Assembly: GCF_016756395.1 (NCBI RefSeq)
Contig: NZ_AP018365.1
Coordinates: forward strand, 1,302,001 to 1,366,000
DNA: 64,000 bases
Reading direction: 5' to 3'
Origin: Streptomyces sp. SN-593
Lineage (GTDB): Bacteria > Actinomycetota > Actinomycetes > Streptomycetales > Streptomycetaceae
Position numbers and translations under genes: made by a program. Numbering within the stretch: position 1 is the first letter of the stretch; each line of letters starts with the position of its first letter. Below, piece by piece: positions 8,415 to 16,954 of the stretch. The notes under the pieces were generated by a model. That model was not told where the DNA came from, searched no databases, and saw nothing but the letters and a program-made list of their open reading frames with translations.

Positions 8415-9635
8415 CTATGCCGCCAGGGGGGCGTCGGCGGTCGTGTTGATCTTGTTGTTGGCTTGGTGGATGTCGGGGTCGTAGCAGGTGCCGGTGCGCC
8501 AGCAGGCCCACATCACCCGGAGCCAGGATCGGGCGAGGATTCGGACGGCGTGGGGGTGCCGCTTTTTGCGGGCCCGGGCGTCGTCGTAGATCTTGGCGGC
8601 CCACTGGCTGCCGTGTCGGCTGTTGTCGGCGAAGGTCGTGAGCGCGACGCGGGCTCTGCGGTTGGTCGCGAAGCGGAAAGCGACTGTGCGGGACTTGCCC
8701 GAGGCGCGGGTCACGGGGACGACGCCGGCTTCGGCGATCAGCTGTTCGCAGGTCTGGGCGCGTTCCAGGAGCGGGCCGATCTCGCCGATGACCTGGCCGA
8801 GGCTGATCGTGCCGATGCGCGGCAGGGTGGCGAACAGCGGCGCGTAAGGGTGCGTGGCGGTGGCCTCGGTGATGGCCTTGTCCAGGGCGCGGATGGTCGC
8901 GCGTATGCCGTGCACGAGCTGGACCTGGACACGGATGAGGTGCTCGACGACCGTCTCGCTGAGGCGGGAGGCGGCTGTGGGGGCCGAGCGCAGGCGTTCG
9001 ATGAGGACGCTGCCGGGCTTCTTGCCGCAGTAGCCACGGCGTTTGCACCAGGTTTCCAGGCGCCCCGCGGTGAGCTTGGCGGCGGAGGCCGGGGTCGGGT
9101 AGCGCTCCAGGAAGGCCTGGGCGATGTCGCTGTCGAGCTTGCCGAAGACTGCCTTGCCGCCGGGCCAGTGTTCGTCCAGGAGCGCGGCGAGTTGGTTGAC
9201 GGCGGCGATGCGGGCCTCGATGTGGTCGGCGCGCTGGCGGGTGAGGGCCTGCAGGTCGAGAGTGGCCGGCTCGGTGGGCTCCAGCCGGGGCAGCAGGTGG
9301 CCGTCGGTGCGCAGGTAGTCGGCGAGTTTCATGCTGTCGCCGGCGTCGGTCTTGGCTTTGGAAGCGCCCCAGCGTGCCCGCATCGCGTGAAAGGCGTTCG
9401 GGTGCACCGGCACCACCGGGTGCCCGGCGGCCAGGAGCCGGTCGACGGCCAGGCCCCTGGTGGTCTCGATGGCGACCGGCAGGTCCGCGGGATCTGCGTG
9501 CTTGCGCAGCCGGGCCAGGGTCTTGGCGAACCCTTCCTCGGTGTGGGTCGGTTCCCACCGGTCGATGCGTTTGCCGGTGTCGTCCATGACCGTCACGTCG
9601 TGCGTTTCGGTCGCCCAGTCCCATCCGATGAACAC
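8415..9635 (-). CDS. IS110 family transposase (DEDD recombinase)
   Basis: GTG 9635 (406 aa) is chosen because AGGAG lies 10 nt upstream and the protein then begins VFIGWDWATETHDV, the usual IS110 start; an upstream GTG at 9668 is less likely. The RuvC-like DEDD half carries D in GWDWA, E in VAIETTRG and the last acidic pair in KTDAGDSMKLADY. The C-terminal half has the IS116/IS110/IS902 pattern (LPRIGTISLGQVIGEIG...AEAGVVPVTRASGKSR) with the conserved Ser. The gene appears intact. Confidence 0.95.
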   Translation of the reverse strand: MFIGWDWATETHDVTVMDDTGKRIDRWEPTHTEEGFAKTLARLRKHADPADLPVAIETTRGLAVDRLLAAGHPVVPVHPNAFHAMRARWGASKAKTDAGDSMKLADYLRTDGHLLPRLEPTEPATLDLQALTRQRADHIEARIAAVNQLAALLDEHWPGGKAVFGKLDSDIAQAFLERYPTPASAAKLTAGRLETWCKRRGYCGKKPGSVLIERLRSAPTAASRLSETVVEHLIRVQVQLVHGIRATIRALDKAITEATATHPYAPLFATLPRIGTISLGQVIGEIGPLLERAQTCEQLIAEAGVVPVTRASGKSRTVAFRFATNRRARVALTTFADNSRHGSQWAAKIYDDARARKKRHPHAVRILARSWLRVMWACWRTGTCYDPDIHQANNKINTTADAPLAA

Positions 9636-9639
9636 GTGC

Positions 9640-9868
9640 GTCGTACTCCTGTACCGCTGGCGGAGCACCTGCCCGGTGGTGAGGTCGTCTGCCGGGAGCT
9701 CATTAATCGGCCCTCTGCGGGGCGTGTCCCTGAAGCCGATCAGACGGCCTCGGCCCGGCAGGGCTGGCAGAACTCACGCTGGCCGTCGAACGGCTCGCGA
9801 CGATGGCCATGCACCCGCCGGGACCGAGAGGTCACAACCCTACCGAAGAGGGCTGCAGAAGGGATGGT
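9640..9868 (-). ncRNA. candidate bridge RNA region of IS110 copy A
   Basis: The non-coding end upstream of the recombinase is where IS110-group elements encode the bridge RNA that pairs with target and donor DNA. This stretch has no coding potential and several self-complementary patches. Position is the main evidence; no structure was computed. Confidence 0.35.
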
Positions 9869-9921
9869 CCTCTAATGAGCGGCGTGGGCCGTCCCGGCCG
9901 GGCTTCGCCCCGGCCCCGGCG

Positions 9922-10818
9922 TCACCGCAGGGCGGCCCGGATGGTGTCGCGCAGCCAGCGCTGGGGCGGGTCCGCGTCGAGGCGGGCGTGCCAGAAGAGG
10001 CGCACGTCGAGTTCCGGCAGGTCCGCGGGGACGGGGAACCAGCGGATGCCCAGGGCCGGGCCGTACTGCTCGGCGAGGCGCTGCGGGACGAGCCCGACGT
10101 AGCCGCTCGACGCGACCAGCAGCGAGGCCACCGCGAAGGTCGGCACCACCGCGGCGACGTGGCGGCGCAGGCCCGCGGCGTCGAGCACCTCGTCGAGGGG
10201 GCCGCGCACGCGGCCGCGGCGGGAGGCCGAGACGTGCGGGTGCCGGCACAACTGTGCGAGTGTCGGGCGGCGGTCGCGGCCCAGCGGGCTGCCGGCGCCG
10301 ACGATGCCGACCAGCCGCTCGCGGTAGAGCACCGCGGCGCGGATGTCGGGGGCCGCGACGTCGCCCACGCCGATGTCCAGGTCCACCGACCCGTCCCGCA
10401 GCGCCTCGACGCTCTCGCTGCCCTCGGCCACGAAGCGCAGGACGACCCCGGGGGCGGCCGCGGCGGTGGCCTCGACCGCCGCGGTGGCGAGGGTGGCGGC
10501 CACCCCGTCGTTGATCCGGATCGTGAAGGTGCGCTCCAACTCGGCGATCGGGACCTCGCGGTCGCCGAGGACCAGCGCCGACGCCTCGTCGAGCAGCGAC
10601 CGCACCCGAGGCGCGGTGCGCAGCGCGAACGGCGTCGGCACCATCCCGCGGCCGGCCCGTACCAGGATCGGGTCGTCCAGCGCCCGCCGCAGCCGCCCCA
10701 GCGCGCGGCTGGTCGCGGGGATGGACAGGTGCAGGCGCTCGGACGCCCCCGTCACGCTGCCCTCCTCCAGGAGCGCGTCGAACACCCGCAGGAGGTTCAG
10801 GTCGAGCTGCTCGGTCAT
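9922..10818 (-). CDS. LysR family transcriptional regulator
   Basis: 298 aa from ATG 10818. Residues 5-65 are a LysR winged helix (LDLNLLRVFDALLEEGSVTGASERLHLSIPATSRALGRLRRALDDPILVR), and the rest is the periplasmic-binding-like effector domain. It is divergent from a DHA2 exporter gene 75 nt away, and the shared spacer is packed with ACGCAA elements. It most likely senses a compound and controls the exporter and itself. A Pro/Gly-rich stem after the gene (about 9885-9915) may terminate it before the IS element. Confidence 0.92.
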   Translation of the reverse strand: MTEQLDLNLLRVFDALLEEGSVTGASERLHLSIPATSRALGRLRRALDDPILVRAGRGMVPTPFALRTAPRVRSLLDEASALVLGDREVPIAELERTFTIRINDGVAATLATAAVEATAAAAPGVVLRFVAEGSESVEALRDGSVDLDIGVGDVAAPDIRAAVLYRERLVGIVGAGSPLGRDRRPTLAQLCRHPHVSASRRGRVRGPLDEVLDAAGLRRHVAAVVPTFAVASLLVASSGYVGLVPQRLAEQYGPALGIRWFPVPADLPELDVRLFWHARLDADPPQRWLRDTIRAALR

Positions 10819-10828
10819 GGTTGCATCC

Positions 10829-10857
10829 TACGCAACGTGTTGTTACGCAAGTTGCGT
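10829..10857. promoter_or_regulatory. LysR operator candidate, repeated ACGCAA elements
   Basis: The spacer contains TACGCAAC, then CAACGTGTTG (palindrome) and ACGCAAGTTGCGT (10845-10857, perfect 6-1-6 palindrome). Another CACGCAAC occurs just inside the exporter gene. TAGCGT at 10881-10886 lies 7 nt before ATG 10894 and is a likely -10 box of a leaderless transcript. Confidence 0.55.
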
Positions 10858-10893
10858 GGCACGGAAGGGGCCCGCCTCCCTAGCGTCGTCGGT

Positions 10894-12411
10894 ATGCCAA
10901 TCCACGCAACGATCAGCGGCCACGCACCGGCGGCGGGCGGCCGGCCGGCACCGGGGTCCGCCGCACCGCGCGGCCTGACGGCGGTCATGTGCGCCTGCGT
11001 CGTCCTCGTCGTCGGCATGGTCGCCGCGATCAACCTCGCCGTCCCGCTGCTCGCGTCGAGCGGGCTGCACCCGTCCGCCTCGGCGCTGATCTGGATCGTC
11101 GACACGTACGTGGTCGTCTTCGCCTGCCTGGTGATCCCCGGCGGGGCCGCGGGCGACCGGTTCGGCCGCAAGGGTGTCCTGCTCGCCGGCCTGGTGCTGT
11201 TCGCCGGGGGCGCGCTGCTCTCGGCGGTCGCGCCGGACATGCCGCTGCTGCTGGCCGGCCGGGCGGTCACGGGCGTCGGCGCCGCCGCGGTGCTGCCCAA
11301 CACGCTCGCCGTCCTGCTGCTCGCCGTGCCAGCGGAGCGCAGGGGCGCGGCGGTCGCCACCTGGGCGTCGATGACCGGGATCGGCGGCGTCGTCGGCAAC
11401 GTCGGCGGCGGCGCCGTCCTGACCGGAGGCTCGTGGCGCTGGCTGTTCGCGGCCGCGGTCCCGGTCGCGCTGCTGCTCGCCGCGCTCACCGGCCGGGTCG
11501 CACCGGTCTCGGCGCGCCATGACCGGCGGCTGGACCCGCTCGGCGCCGCGCTGCTGGTGGCCGCGTCGGTCGCGCTGCTGCTCGGCATCGTGCAGGGACC
11601 GGAGCAGGGTTGGGGCAGCCCGGTCGTCGTGGCCGGATTCGCCTGCTCCGCCGTGCTGTTCGCGGTCTGGACGCTCGTGGAGCTCAGGGCCCGGCAGCCG
11701 CTGCTCGACCCCCGGCTGCTGCGCGTCCCGGCGCTGCGCAGCGCCTGCCTGGGCATGACGGCGGTGTTCTTCGGGATGTTCGCGCTGTTCTACGTCAACG
11801 CGTCGTTCCTCCAGTACGGCAAGGGGTACGGGGTGCTGCGGACCGGGCTGGGGATCGTCCCGCTGACCGTGCCGATCGTCGTGGGCGCGCGCCGGAGCGG
11901 CCACCTGGCGCGGCGGATCGGCCTCGACGCCACGCTCGCGCTCGCCTTCGCCTGCGTCGGCGGCGGGCTGCTCGGGCTGTCCACGAGCGGCGCGGACACG
12001 TCGTACGCCGCCTACGCCGGCTGGCTGCTGGCCACCGGCGCCGGGGTGGCGCTGGCGCTGCCGACCCTCTCGGGCGCCATCGCCGGCTCGCTGCCGACGG
12101 CACAGGCCGGCGTGGGCGCCGGACTCCAGGCGACCACACGGGAGTTCGGCAGCGCGCTGGGCGTCGCCGTGATCGGCACGGTGCTCACCGCGCGGTTCAC
12201 CGCCGCGCTCCCCCCCGACGTCCGGTCCGCCGGCCACCCGCACACCGTGGCGCAGGCGCTGGCCGCCGCTCCGGCCGACCGCGCGCCCGCCGTGGTCACG
12301 GCCTTCACCTCGGCCGCGGACGCGGGGCTGCGGGTGATCGGCGTGGCGGTGCTCGTGGCCGGCGCGCTCGTCCTGCTCCAGTCCCGGTCGGCGGGCCGCG
12401 CCACCCGCTGA
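10894..12411 (+). CDS. MFS drug exporter, DHA2 (14-TM) family
   Basis: 505 aa from ATG 10894, probably leaderless. The hydrophobic profile shows about 14 segments. Motif A is seen as GDRFGRKGVLLAG, followed by the antiporter motif-C region (GIGGVVGNVGGGAV). The C-terminal half has the family pattern AGVGAGLQATTREFGSALGVAVIGTV. It is a proton-driven exporter of hydrophobic compounds in the inner membrane, paired with the divergent LysR gene. Substrate unknown. Followed, after a 10-bp repeat array, by an oxidoreductase gene on the same strand. Confidence 0.92.
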   Translation: MPIHATISGHAPAAGGRPAPGSAAPRGLTAVMCACVVLVVGMVAAINLAVPLLASSGLHPSASALIWIVDTYVVVFACLVIPGGAAGDRFGRKGVLLAGLVLFAGGALLSAVAPDMPLLLAGRAVTGVGAAAVLPNTLAVLLLAVPAERRGAAVATWASMTGIGGVVGNVGGGAVLTGGSWRWLFAAAVPVALLLAALTGRVAPVSARHDRRLDPLGAALLVAASVALLLGIVQGPEQGWGSPVVVAGFACSAVLFAVWTLVELRARQPLLDPRLLRVPALRSACLGMTAVFFGMFALFYVNASFLQYGKGYGVLRTGLGIVPLTVPIVVGARRSGHLARRIGLDATLALAFACVGGGLLGLSTSGADTSYAAYAGWLLATGAGVALALPTLSGAIAGSLPTAQAGVGAGLQATTREFGSALGVAVIGTVLTARFTAALPPDVRSAGHPHTVAQALAAAPADRAPAVVTAFTSAADAGLRVIGVAVLVAGALVLLQSRSAGRATR

Positions 12412-12490
12412 ACACCTGGCGCCTGCCCGCTCACGAGGGCCCCGGGGGCCCGCGGCCGGTGCTTCCGGCCGGTGCCGCCCGCCCTCACGC

Positions 12491-12550
12491 GAACCCGTCC
12501 GGGACCATCCGAACCCATCCGAACCCATCCGTACCCGTCACCACCCATTC
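12491..12550. repeat. 10-bp direct repeat array (about 6 units)
   Basis: Units such as GAACCCGTCC, GGGACCATCC, GAACCCATCC (twice, identical), GTACCCGTCA and CCACCCATTC follow at exact 10-bp steps between the exporter and the oxidoreductase gene. One helical turn per unit could place sites on one face of the DNA. Function unknown. Confidence 0.55.
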
Positions 12551-12597
12551 GCACCGCGACGTGGACACGCCGCGGACCGACACGAAGGAAGAACGAC

Positions 12598-13494
12598 ATG
12601 CGCGTATTCGTCACCGGAGCCACCGGCTGGATCGGCGCGGCCGTCGTGGACGACCTGCTCGACGCCGGACACGAGGTCGCCGGCCTCGCCCGCTCGGACG
12701 CCTCCGCCGCGGCGCTCGCGGCCAAGGGCGCCCGGGCCGTGCGCGGCGACCTCGACGACCTGGACGGCATCCGCGCCGCGGCCGCCGCGGCCGAGGCCGT
12801 CGTCCACCTCGCCAACAAGCACGACTTCGCCGACCAGGCGGGCACCAACAAGGCCGAGCGCGGCGCCGTACAGGCCATCACCGACGCGCTCGCGGGCTCC
12901 GCCCGGCCGCTCGTCCTCGCCTCCGGGCTGGCGTTCCTGACCCCGGGCCGCGCCGCGACCGAGCAGGACCGGTCGCCGTTCCACGGCGTGGACTCCCTGC
13001 GCGGCGGCAGCGAGAACCTGGCCCTGGAGGCCGTGGAGCGAGGCGTCGGCACGGTCGTCACCCGTTTCGCCCCGACCGTGCACGGCGCCGGCGACCACGG
13101 CTTCCTCGCCGGGATCGTGGCGACCGCCCGGGCCAAGGGCGTCTCGGCCTACATCGGCGACGGCACCGACCGCTGGGCGGCGGTCCACCGCGGCGACGCG
13201 GCCCGGGTGGTGCGGCTCGCCCTCGACCGGCGGGTGCCGGCCGGCACCACCCTGCACGCCGCCGCCGAGGAGGGCATCCCGACGCGGCGGATCGCCGAGG
13301 CGGTCGGGCGCGGCCTCGGCCTGCCGGTCGCCTCCGTCCCGGCGGAGGAGGCGGCCGCGCACTTCGGGTGGCTCGCCAAGTTCTACGGCACGGACATGGC
13401 GGCGAGCAGCGACGCCACCCGGGCGCTGCTGGGCTGGACACCGGAGGGCCCCACGCTCGTCGACGACCTCGACAGCGGCTGCTACTTCGCCTGA
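12598..13494 (+). CDS. NAD(P)-dependent extended/atypical SDR oxidoreductase
   Basis: 298 aa from ATG 12598 after GAAGGAAG. The N-terminal Rossmann motif is [11 protein letters not shown] (residues about 6-16), followed by an NAD-epimerase/NmrA-like fold ([32 protein letters not shown]). The canonical YxxxK is not obvious, which is usual for this 'SDR family, atypical' group often annotated as an NAD(P)-dependent or 3-beta-HSD-like reductase. Substrate unknown. It could be co-expressed with the exporter upstream, but a 186-nt gap with repeats suggests its own control. Confidence 0.8.
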   Translation: MRVFVTGATGWIGAAVVDDLLDAGHEVAGLARSDASAAALAAKGARAVRGDLDDLDGIRAAAAAAEAVVHLANKHDFADQAGTNKAERGAVQAITDALAGSARPLVLASGLAFLTPGRAATEQDRSPFHGVDSLRGGSENLALEAVERGVGTVVTRFAPTVHGAGDHGFLAGIVATARAKGVSAYIGDGTDRWAAVHRGDAARVVRLALDRRVPAGTTLHAAAEEGIPTRRIAEAVGRGLGLPVASVPAEEAAAHFGWLAKFYGTDMAASSDATRALLGWTPEGPTLVDDLDSGCYFA

Positions 13495-13531
13495 CCTGCG
13501 TCCGACCCCGACCCCGACCCCGATCCCGACG

Positions 13532-13572
13532 GCGCCGGACGCCCGCGGTCCTCCCCCGCGGGCGTCCGGCGC
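13532..13572 (+). terminator. 16-bp stem-loop after the SDR gene
   Basis: GCGCCGGACGCCCGCG (13532-13547), a 9-nt loop, then the exact complement (13557-13572), 38 nt after the stop. Preceded by four GACCCC-type direct repeats. Confidence 0.75.
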
Positions 13573-13999
13573 GCCGTGGGAAGGCGCCGTGCGGCGCGCC
13601 CGCCGACGCCCCGTCCGCACCCCCGCGCCCACACCGCCCGCGCGGCGCGAAACGCCTGGTCGGCACGGCAGTTCGGCCGTAGCCGGTATCAGCACTCCGC
13701 CGTACCGGGAGGACCGGCGGGCGGCGTACGGGGTTTCGACGGCCGAGCCGCGCCGCGCGGGAACTCCCCCGCCGACCACGTCACTTCGCCGCCCGGGCTG
13801 TCACCACTCCGAGTGGTTGTCATGTTCACGCCATTGCGACATCCGGTAGCAGTCCGCCCCTTCCGACCCACCCGTCACAGCGCGCAGCATCGCTCCAGCG
13901 GCCTGATCGGCCGGCTCCCCCCACCACCTCACGGATCGAGGACGGCCGGCCGACTCCCCCCACCACCCTCGCAACTCCCCCACCATTGGAGTTCACCGG
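13573..13999. other. promoter region of the G1 peptidase gene
   Basis: No gene. It contains a 15-bp perfect palindrome ACCACTC-C-GAGTGGT at 13803-13817, a good operator candidate, and three copies of CTCCCCC(C)ACCA in the last 85 nt before the peptidase start. Confidence 0.55.
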
Positions 14000-14710
14000 A
14001 TGCACAAGTTCCGCACAGCCGCCCCCGCAAGGGCGGCCGCCGCCGCACTGCTCGCGCTGTCCTGCGCCTCCCTCGCCGGACCCGCGAGCGCGGTCGCACC
14101 CAGCGTCGAGTTCGGCACGGCGCACTACGCCCACCCCCTCGCCGGCTTCTCCGGCGACAGCAACTGGGGCGGCTACGTCGCCCGGGGCTCGGACCTCACC
14201 GACATCTCCGGCTCCTGGACGATGCCCCAGGTCACCTGCAACTCCACGAACGACCTGTACGCGCCCTGGATAGGCATCGACGGCTACGGCTCGCAGACCG
14301 TCGAGCAGACCGGCGTCCAGGTCGACTGCTCCAGCGGCAGCCCGGAGTACTCGGCCTGGTACGAGATGTACCCGGCGGCACCGGTGTACTACGACGAGTC
14401 GGTCGACGCCGGCGACGCGTTCACCGCCAGCGTCGTGGACAACGGCGGCGGCGCCTACACCCTGGAGCTGTCCGACACCACCAAGGGCTGGTCGAAGACC
14501 ACCCAGAAGTCGCTGTCCGCGGACGACGCGAGCGCCGAGGCGGTGATCGAGTCGCCGACCGGCAGCTACCCGTCCTTCGACGAGCAGGACTTCAGCGGCA
14601 TCACCGTCAACGGGCAGTCCTTCGACGCCTACGGCCCCGAGGCCATCGACAGCGGGCAGTACACCGAGACCGCCCTCGACGGCGGCTCGTTCTCGATCAT
14701 CCCGGGCTGA
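14000..14710 (+). CDS. secreted G1 family glutamic endopeptidase (eqolisin-like)
   Basis: 236 aa from ATG 14000; GGAG lies 8 nt upstream. Residues 1-32 are a signal peptide ending ASA. The mature protein shows SNWGGYVA, the PWIGIDGYGSQTVEQTG block with catalytic Gln103, and AEAVIESPTG with catalytic Glu184. The Q-E spacing of 81 is close to the 83 of scytalidoglutamic peptidase. This is an acid-active secreted endopeptidase that does not use Ser, Cys or metal. The family is best known in fungi but has bacterial members. It stands alone and is followed by a strong terminator. Confidence 0.88.
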   Translation: MHKFRTAAPARAAAAALLALSCASLAGPASAVAPSVEFGTAHYAHPLAGFSGDSNWGGYVARGSDLTDISGSWTMPQVTCNSTNDLYAPWIGIDGYGSQTVEQTGVQVDCSSGSPEYSAWYEMYPAAPVYYDESVDAGDAFTASVVDNGGGAYTLELSDTTKGWSKTTQKSLSADDASAEAVIESPTGSYPSFDEQDFSGITVNGQSFDAYGPEAIDSGQYTETALDGGSFSIIPG

Positions 14711-14796
14711 TCCTCCGTCAGTTCCGCCTGCGATCCCCCCACCTGGGAACGGACGCGTCCACCCGGACGCCCACGGCCGGTCCGGTCCCGCGCCAC

Positions 14797-14834
14797 GCCG
14801 GTCCCCGGAGCCGCACCCGGCTCCGGGGACCGGC
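14797..14834. terminator. 17-bp perfect stem-loop between convergent genes
   Basis: GCCGGTCCCCGGAGCCG (14797-14813), loop CACC, exact complement (14818-14834). It serves the peptidase gene and possibly the convergent SDR gene. Confidence 0.8.
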
Positions 14835-14866
14835 GTTGCCGTGTCGCGCGGACGTGCCGCGTTGCC

Positions 14867-14901
14867 GTGCCGCGCGGCCGTGCCGCGCGGCCGTGCCGCG
14901 C
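14867..14901. repeat. 13-bp tandem repeat, 2.7 copies
   Basis: GTGCCGCGCGGCC repeated head to tail (14867-14879, 14880-14892, then partial) between the terminator and the SDR stop codon. Confidence 0.6.
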
Positions 14902-14923
14902 CGCCCGCCGGAGTGCGGCTCCC

Positions 14924-15715
14924 TCAGGCGCCGGCGCCGCCGTCGACCGGCAGGATCGCCCCCGTCACCATCGAGGCGCGGTCGCTGAGCAGCCACGCCG
15001 CCGCCTCGGCCACCTCCCGGGGCTCCGCCATGCGGCCGAGCGGGGTCCTGGCGTTGATCGTCTCCACGACGCCCGGGGTGGCCGCCTCCCACTGGTCGAT
15101 CATCTCCGTGGCGGTGCCGCCGGGGGTGATGCCGTTGACGCGGATGCCCTGCGGGCCCCAGGTCACGGCGGCGCTCTCGGTGATGCTGTTGAGCGCGCGC
15201 TTCATCGCCCCGTACGCGGGCAGCGCCGGGTTCGCCCGGCGGCTGCCGATGCTGGAGGTGTTCACGATCGCCCCGCCGCCACCGCGTCGCATCAGCTCGG
15301 CCTCGGCCTTCATGGCGATCCAGTGCGCCCGGAAGTTCACCTGGAACTGGGCGTCGATGTCCTCCTCGCCCGTGGCGTCGAGCGGGCCGGGCTGCTGGAT
15401 GACCGCGCCGTTGTTGAAGGCGCCGTCCAGCCGCCCGTGCAGCCGCGCGACGTGGTCGACCGCCGCGCGGACGCTCGCGTCGTCGGCCAGGTCCAGGGTG
15501 ACCGCGTCGGCGACCCCGCCGGCGCCGCGGATCCCGGCGGCGATCCGCTCCAGGGCGTCGGTACCGCGGGCGGCCAGCACGACCGCGGCGCCCTCGGCGG
15601 CGAAGAGCCGCGCGGCGGCCGCCCCGATGCCGCGGCTGGCCCCGGTGATGAGCACGACCTTGCCGGTGAGCAGGCCGATCGGGGCGATCTCGATGGTGTC
15701 CGGATTGTTCGTCAT
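14924..15715 (-). CDS. short-chain dehydrogenase/reductase (classical SDR)
   Basis: 263 aa from ATG 15715. It has TGASRGIG (cofactor loop, residues about 24-31), NNGA in place of NNAG (about 109), catalytic Ser in NTSSIGS, and Tyr/Lys in YGAMK. It ends MVTGAILPVDGGAGA as in FabG-like reductases. Cytoplasmic NAD(P)-dependent oxidoreductase; substrate not predictable. No partner gene is adjacent in the same direction. Confidence 0.92.
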   Translation of the reverse strand: MTNNPDTIEIAPIGLLTGKVVLITGASRGIGAAAARLFAAEGAAVVLAARGTDALERIAAGIRGAGGVADAVTLDLADDASVRAAVDHVARLHGRLDGAFNNGAVIQQPGPLDATGEEDIDAQFQVNFRAHWIAMKAEAELMRRGGGGAIVNTSSIGSRRANPALPAYGAMKRALNSITESAAVTWGPQGIRVNGITPGGTATEMIDQWEAATPGVVETINARTPLGRMAEPREVAEAAAWLLSDRASMVTGAILPVDGGAGA

Positions 15716-15976
15716 GGCTCCAGCGTCGATCAGGTCGCCGGCCGGATACAGGCACAGCCGGTACCAGGCTCGGACGCCGCGTCCCCCGCGTTCCTGACGT
15801 AGGGGCGGCGGGCCGGCGCCCTACCCCGCGCCCGTGCCCGCCGTATCGCCGGACCCCGTGCCCGCCGTATCGCCCTGCCCCGGGCGCGGCACGCGCCGCG
15901 TCCGGGGCAGGGCCCGTGCGTCGGCGCGGGGCGGCGGCGCGGGCGGCGGTGTCCCGGGGCCGGGCGCCGCCCACCG

Positions 15977-16645
15977 TCAGCCGGCGTGGGCGTCGGCGGC
16001 CGCCAACCCGGCGAACACCGCGAGGAACGCGCGGGCGATCACCGCGTGCCCCGCCAGCACCGGGTGCACGCGGTCGCCGGCCCAGTCGGCCGGCGCCGTG
16101 TGGGCGAGCACCCGGTCGAAGGCCGCCTGCACGTCGACCAGGGGCAGCCCCTTCGCCCGCGCCACCTCGCGGGCGGCGGCCACGTAGCGGTCGGACTCGA
16201 TCCGCCACGGGTCGGACCGGTCGCCCTCGATGAGGTAGGGGGTGGCGACGACCAGCCGGCAGCCGGTGGCCGACGTCGCGCGGTCCAGCAGCGCGGCCAG
16301 CGTCTCCTGGTACTCGGCGACGGGAACGGCCTCGTCGGCGTTGCCCTCCATGCCCCGCCAGCAGTCGTTGATGCCGATCTTCACGCACAGCCAGTCCGGC
16401 CGCTCGTCCAGGACGTCGGCCTGCCAGCGCGAGGCGAGGTCGCGCACGGTGTTCCCGGAGATCCCGCGGTTGGTCCAGCGCAGGGCGAGTTCGGGGGCCT
16501 GCGCGGTCACGAGGGCCTGGATCAGGCCCACGTAGCCGCCGCCGTACGGCGCCCTGTCCGCGGTGCGTCCGGCATCGGTGATGCTGTCGCCGGTGAACAG
16601 CACATGGCTGCCCTTCTCGAAGGGAAGCGGGAGGTCAGCGGACAT
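15977..16645 (-). CDS. SGNH/GDSL hydrolase
   Basis: 222 aa from ATG 16645 with AGGAG 10 nt upstream. Block I GDSITDAG (Ser nucleophile, residues about 19-26), block II with GNT, block III GIND, and block V DRVHP supply the Ser, Gly, Asn and His/Asp of the fold. No signal peptide, so it is probably a cytoplasmic esterase or deacetylase acting on a small acylated compound or sugar. It is divergent from the alcohol dehydrogenase gene. Confidence 0.9.
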   Translation of the reverse strand: MSADLPLPFEKGSHVLFTGDSITDAGRTADRAPYGGGYVGLIQALVTAQAPELALRWTNRGISGNTVRDLASRWQADVLDERPDWLCVKIGINDCWRGMEGNADEAVPVAEYQETLAALLDRATSATGCRLVVATPYLIEGDRSDPWRIESDRYVAAAREVARAKGLPLVDVQAAFDRVLAHTAPADWAGDRVHPVLAGHAVIARAFLAVFAGLAAADAHAG

Positions 16646-16954
16646 CGTTCGTCGGCTCCTGTCGGTGCGCTCGGTCGGTGCTGCGGTCGGTGCTGCGGTC
16701 GCGCGGCGCGAGGTGGGGCCCGCCGCCCGTGCTGTGACCGTAGCGCGCGGCGCCGCCGCGCCGTACGGGGGCGGAGCCGGTACCCGCGGCGCCCGCGCGT
16801 GACCGGCCCGGACGCGTACGCGCCCCCGCCGGCGGCGCCGTACGGCCGGTGGACGGTTCCGCGCGGGCGGTGAGCGCGCCCGCGGCGGCTGGGGCGCCTC
16901 CGGTCCCGGGCCGTCCGGATTGCCGGGGGCCTCGGGCGGGCGCAGGCTGGAGGC
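16646..16954. other. divergent promoter region, SGNH hydrolase / alcohol dehydrogenase
   Basis: No gene. A direct repeat TCGGTGCTGCGG (twice and partial, about 16671-16699) lies next to the SGNH start. CAGGCT at 16943-16948, 6 nt before ATG 16955, looks like the -10 of a leaderless dehydrogenase transcript. Confidence 0.5.

Larger units (their letters stand above)
8412..9874 (-). mobile_element. IS110-family insertion sequence (copy A)
   Basis: One DEDD recombinase gene (8415-9635) plus about 230 nt of non-coding DNA upstream of it, without terminal inverted repeats, as in IS110. The hexamer CCTCTA occurs at 8412-8417, overlapping the stop codon, and again at 9869-9874. I take this as the duplicated core marking the ends, giving about 1.46 kb. 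The ends are inference; the element itself is clear. It sits between the XRE gene and the 3' end of a LysR gene and disrupts nothing obvious. Confidence 0.75.
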
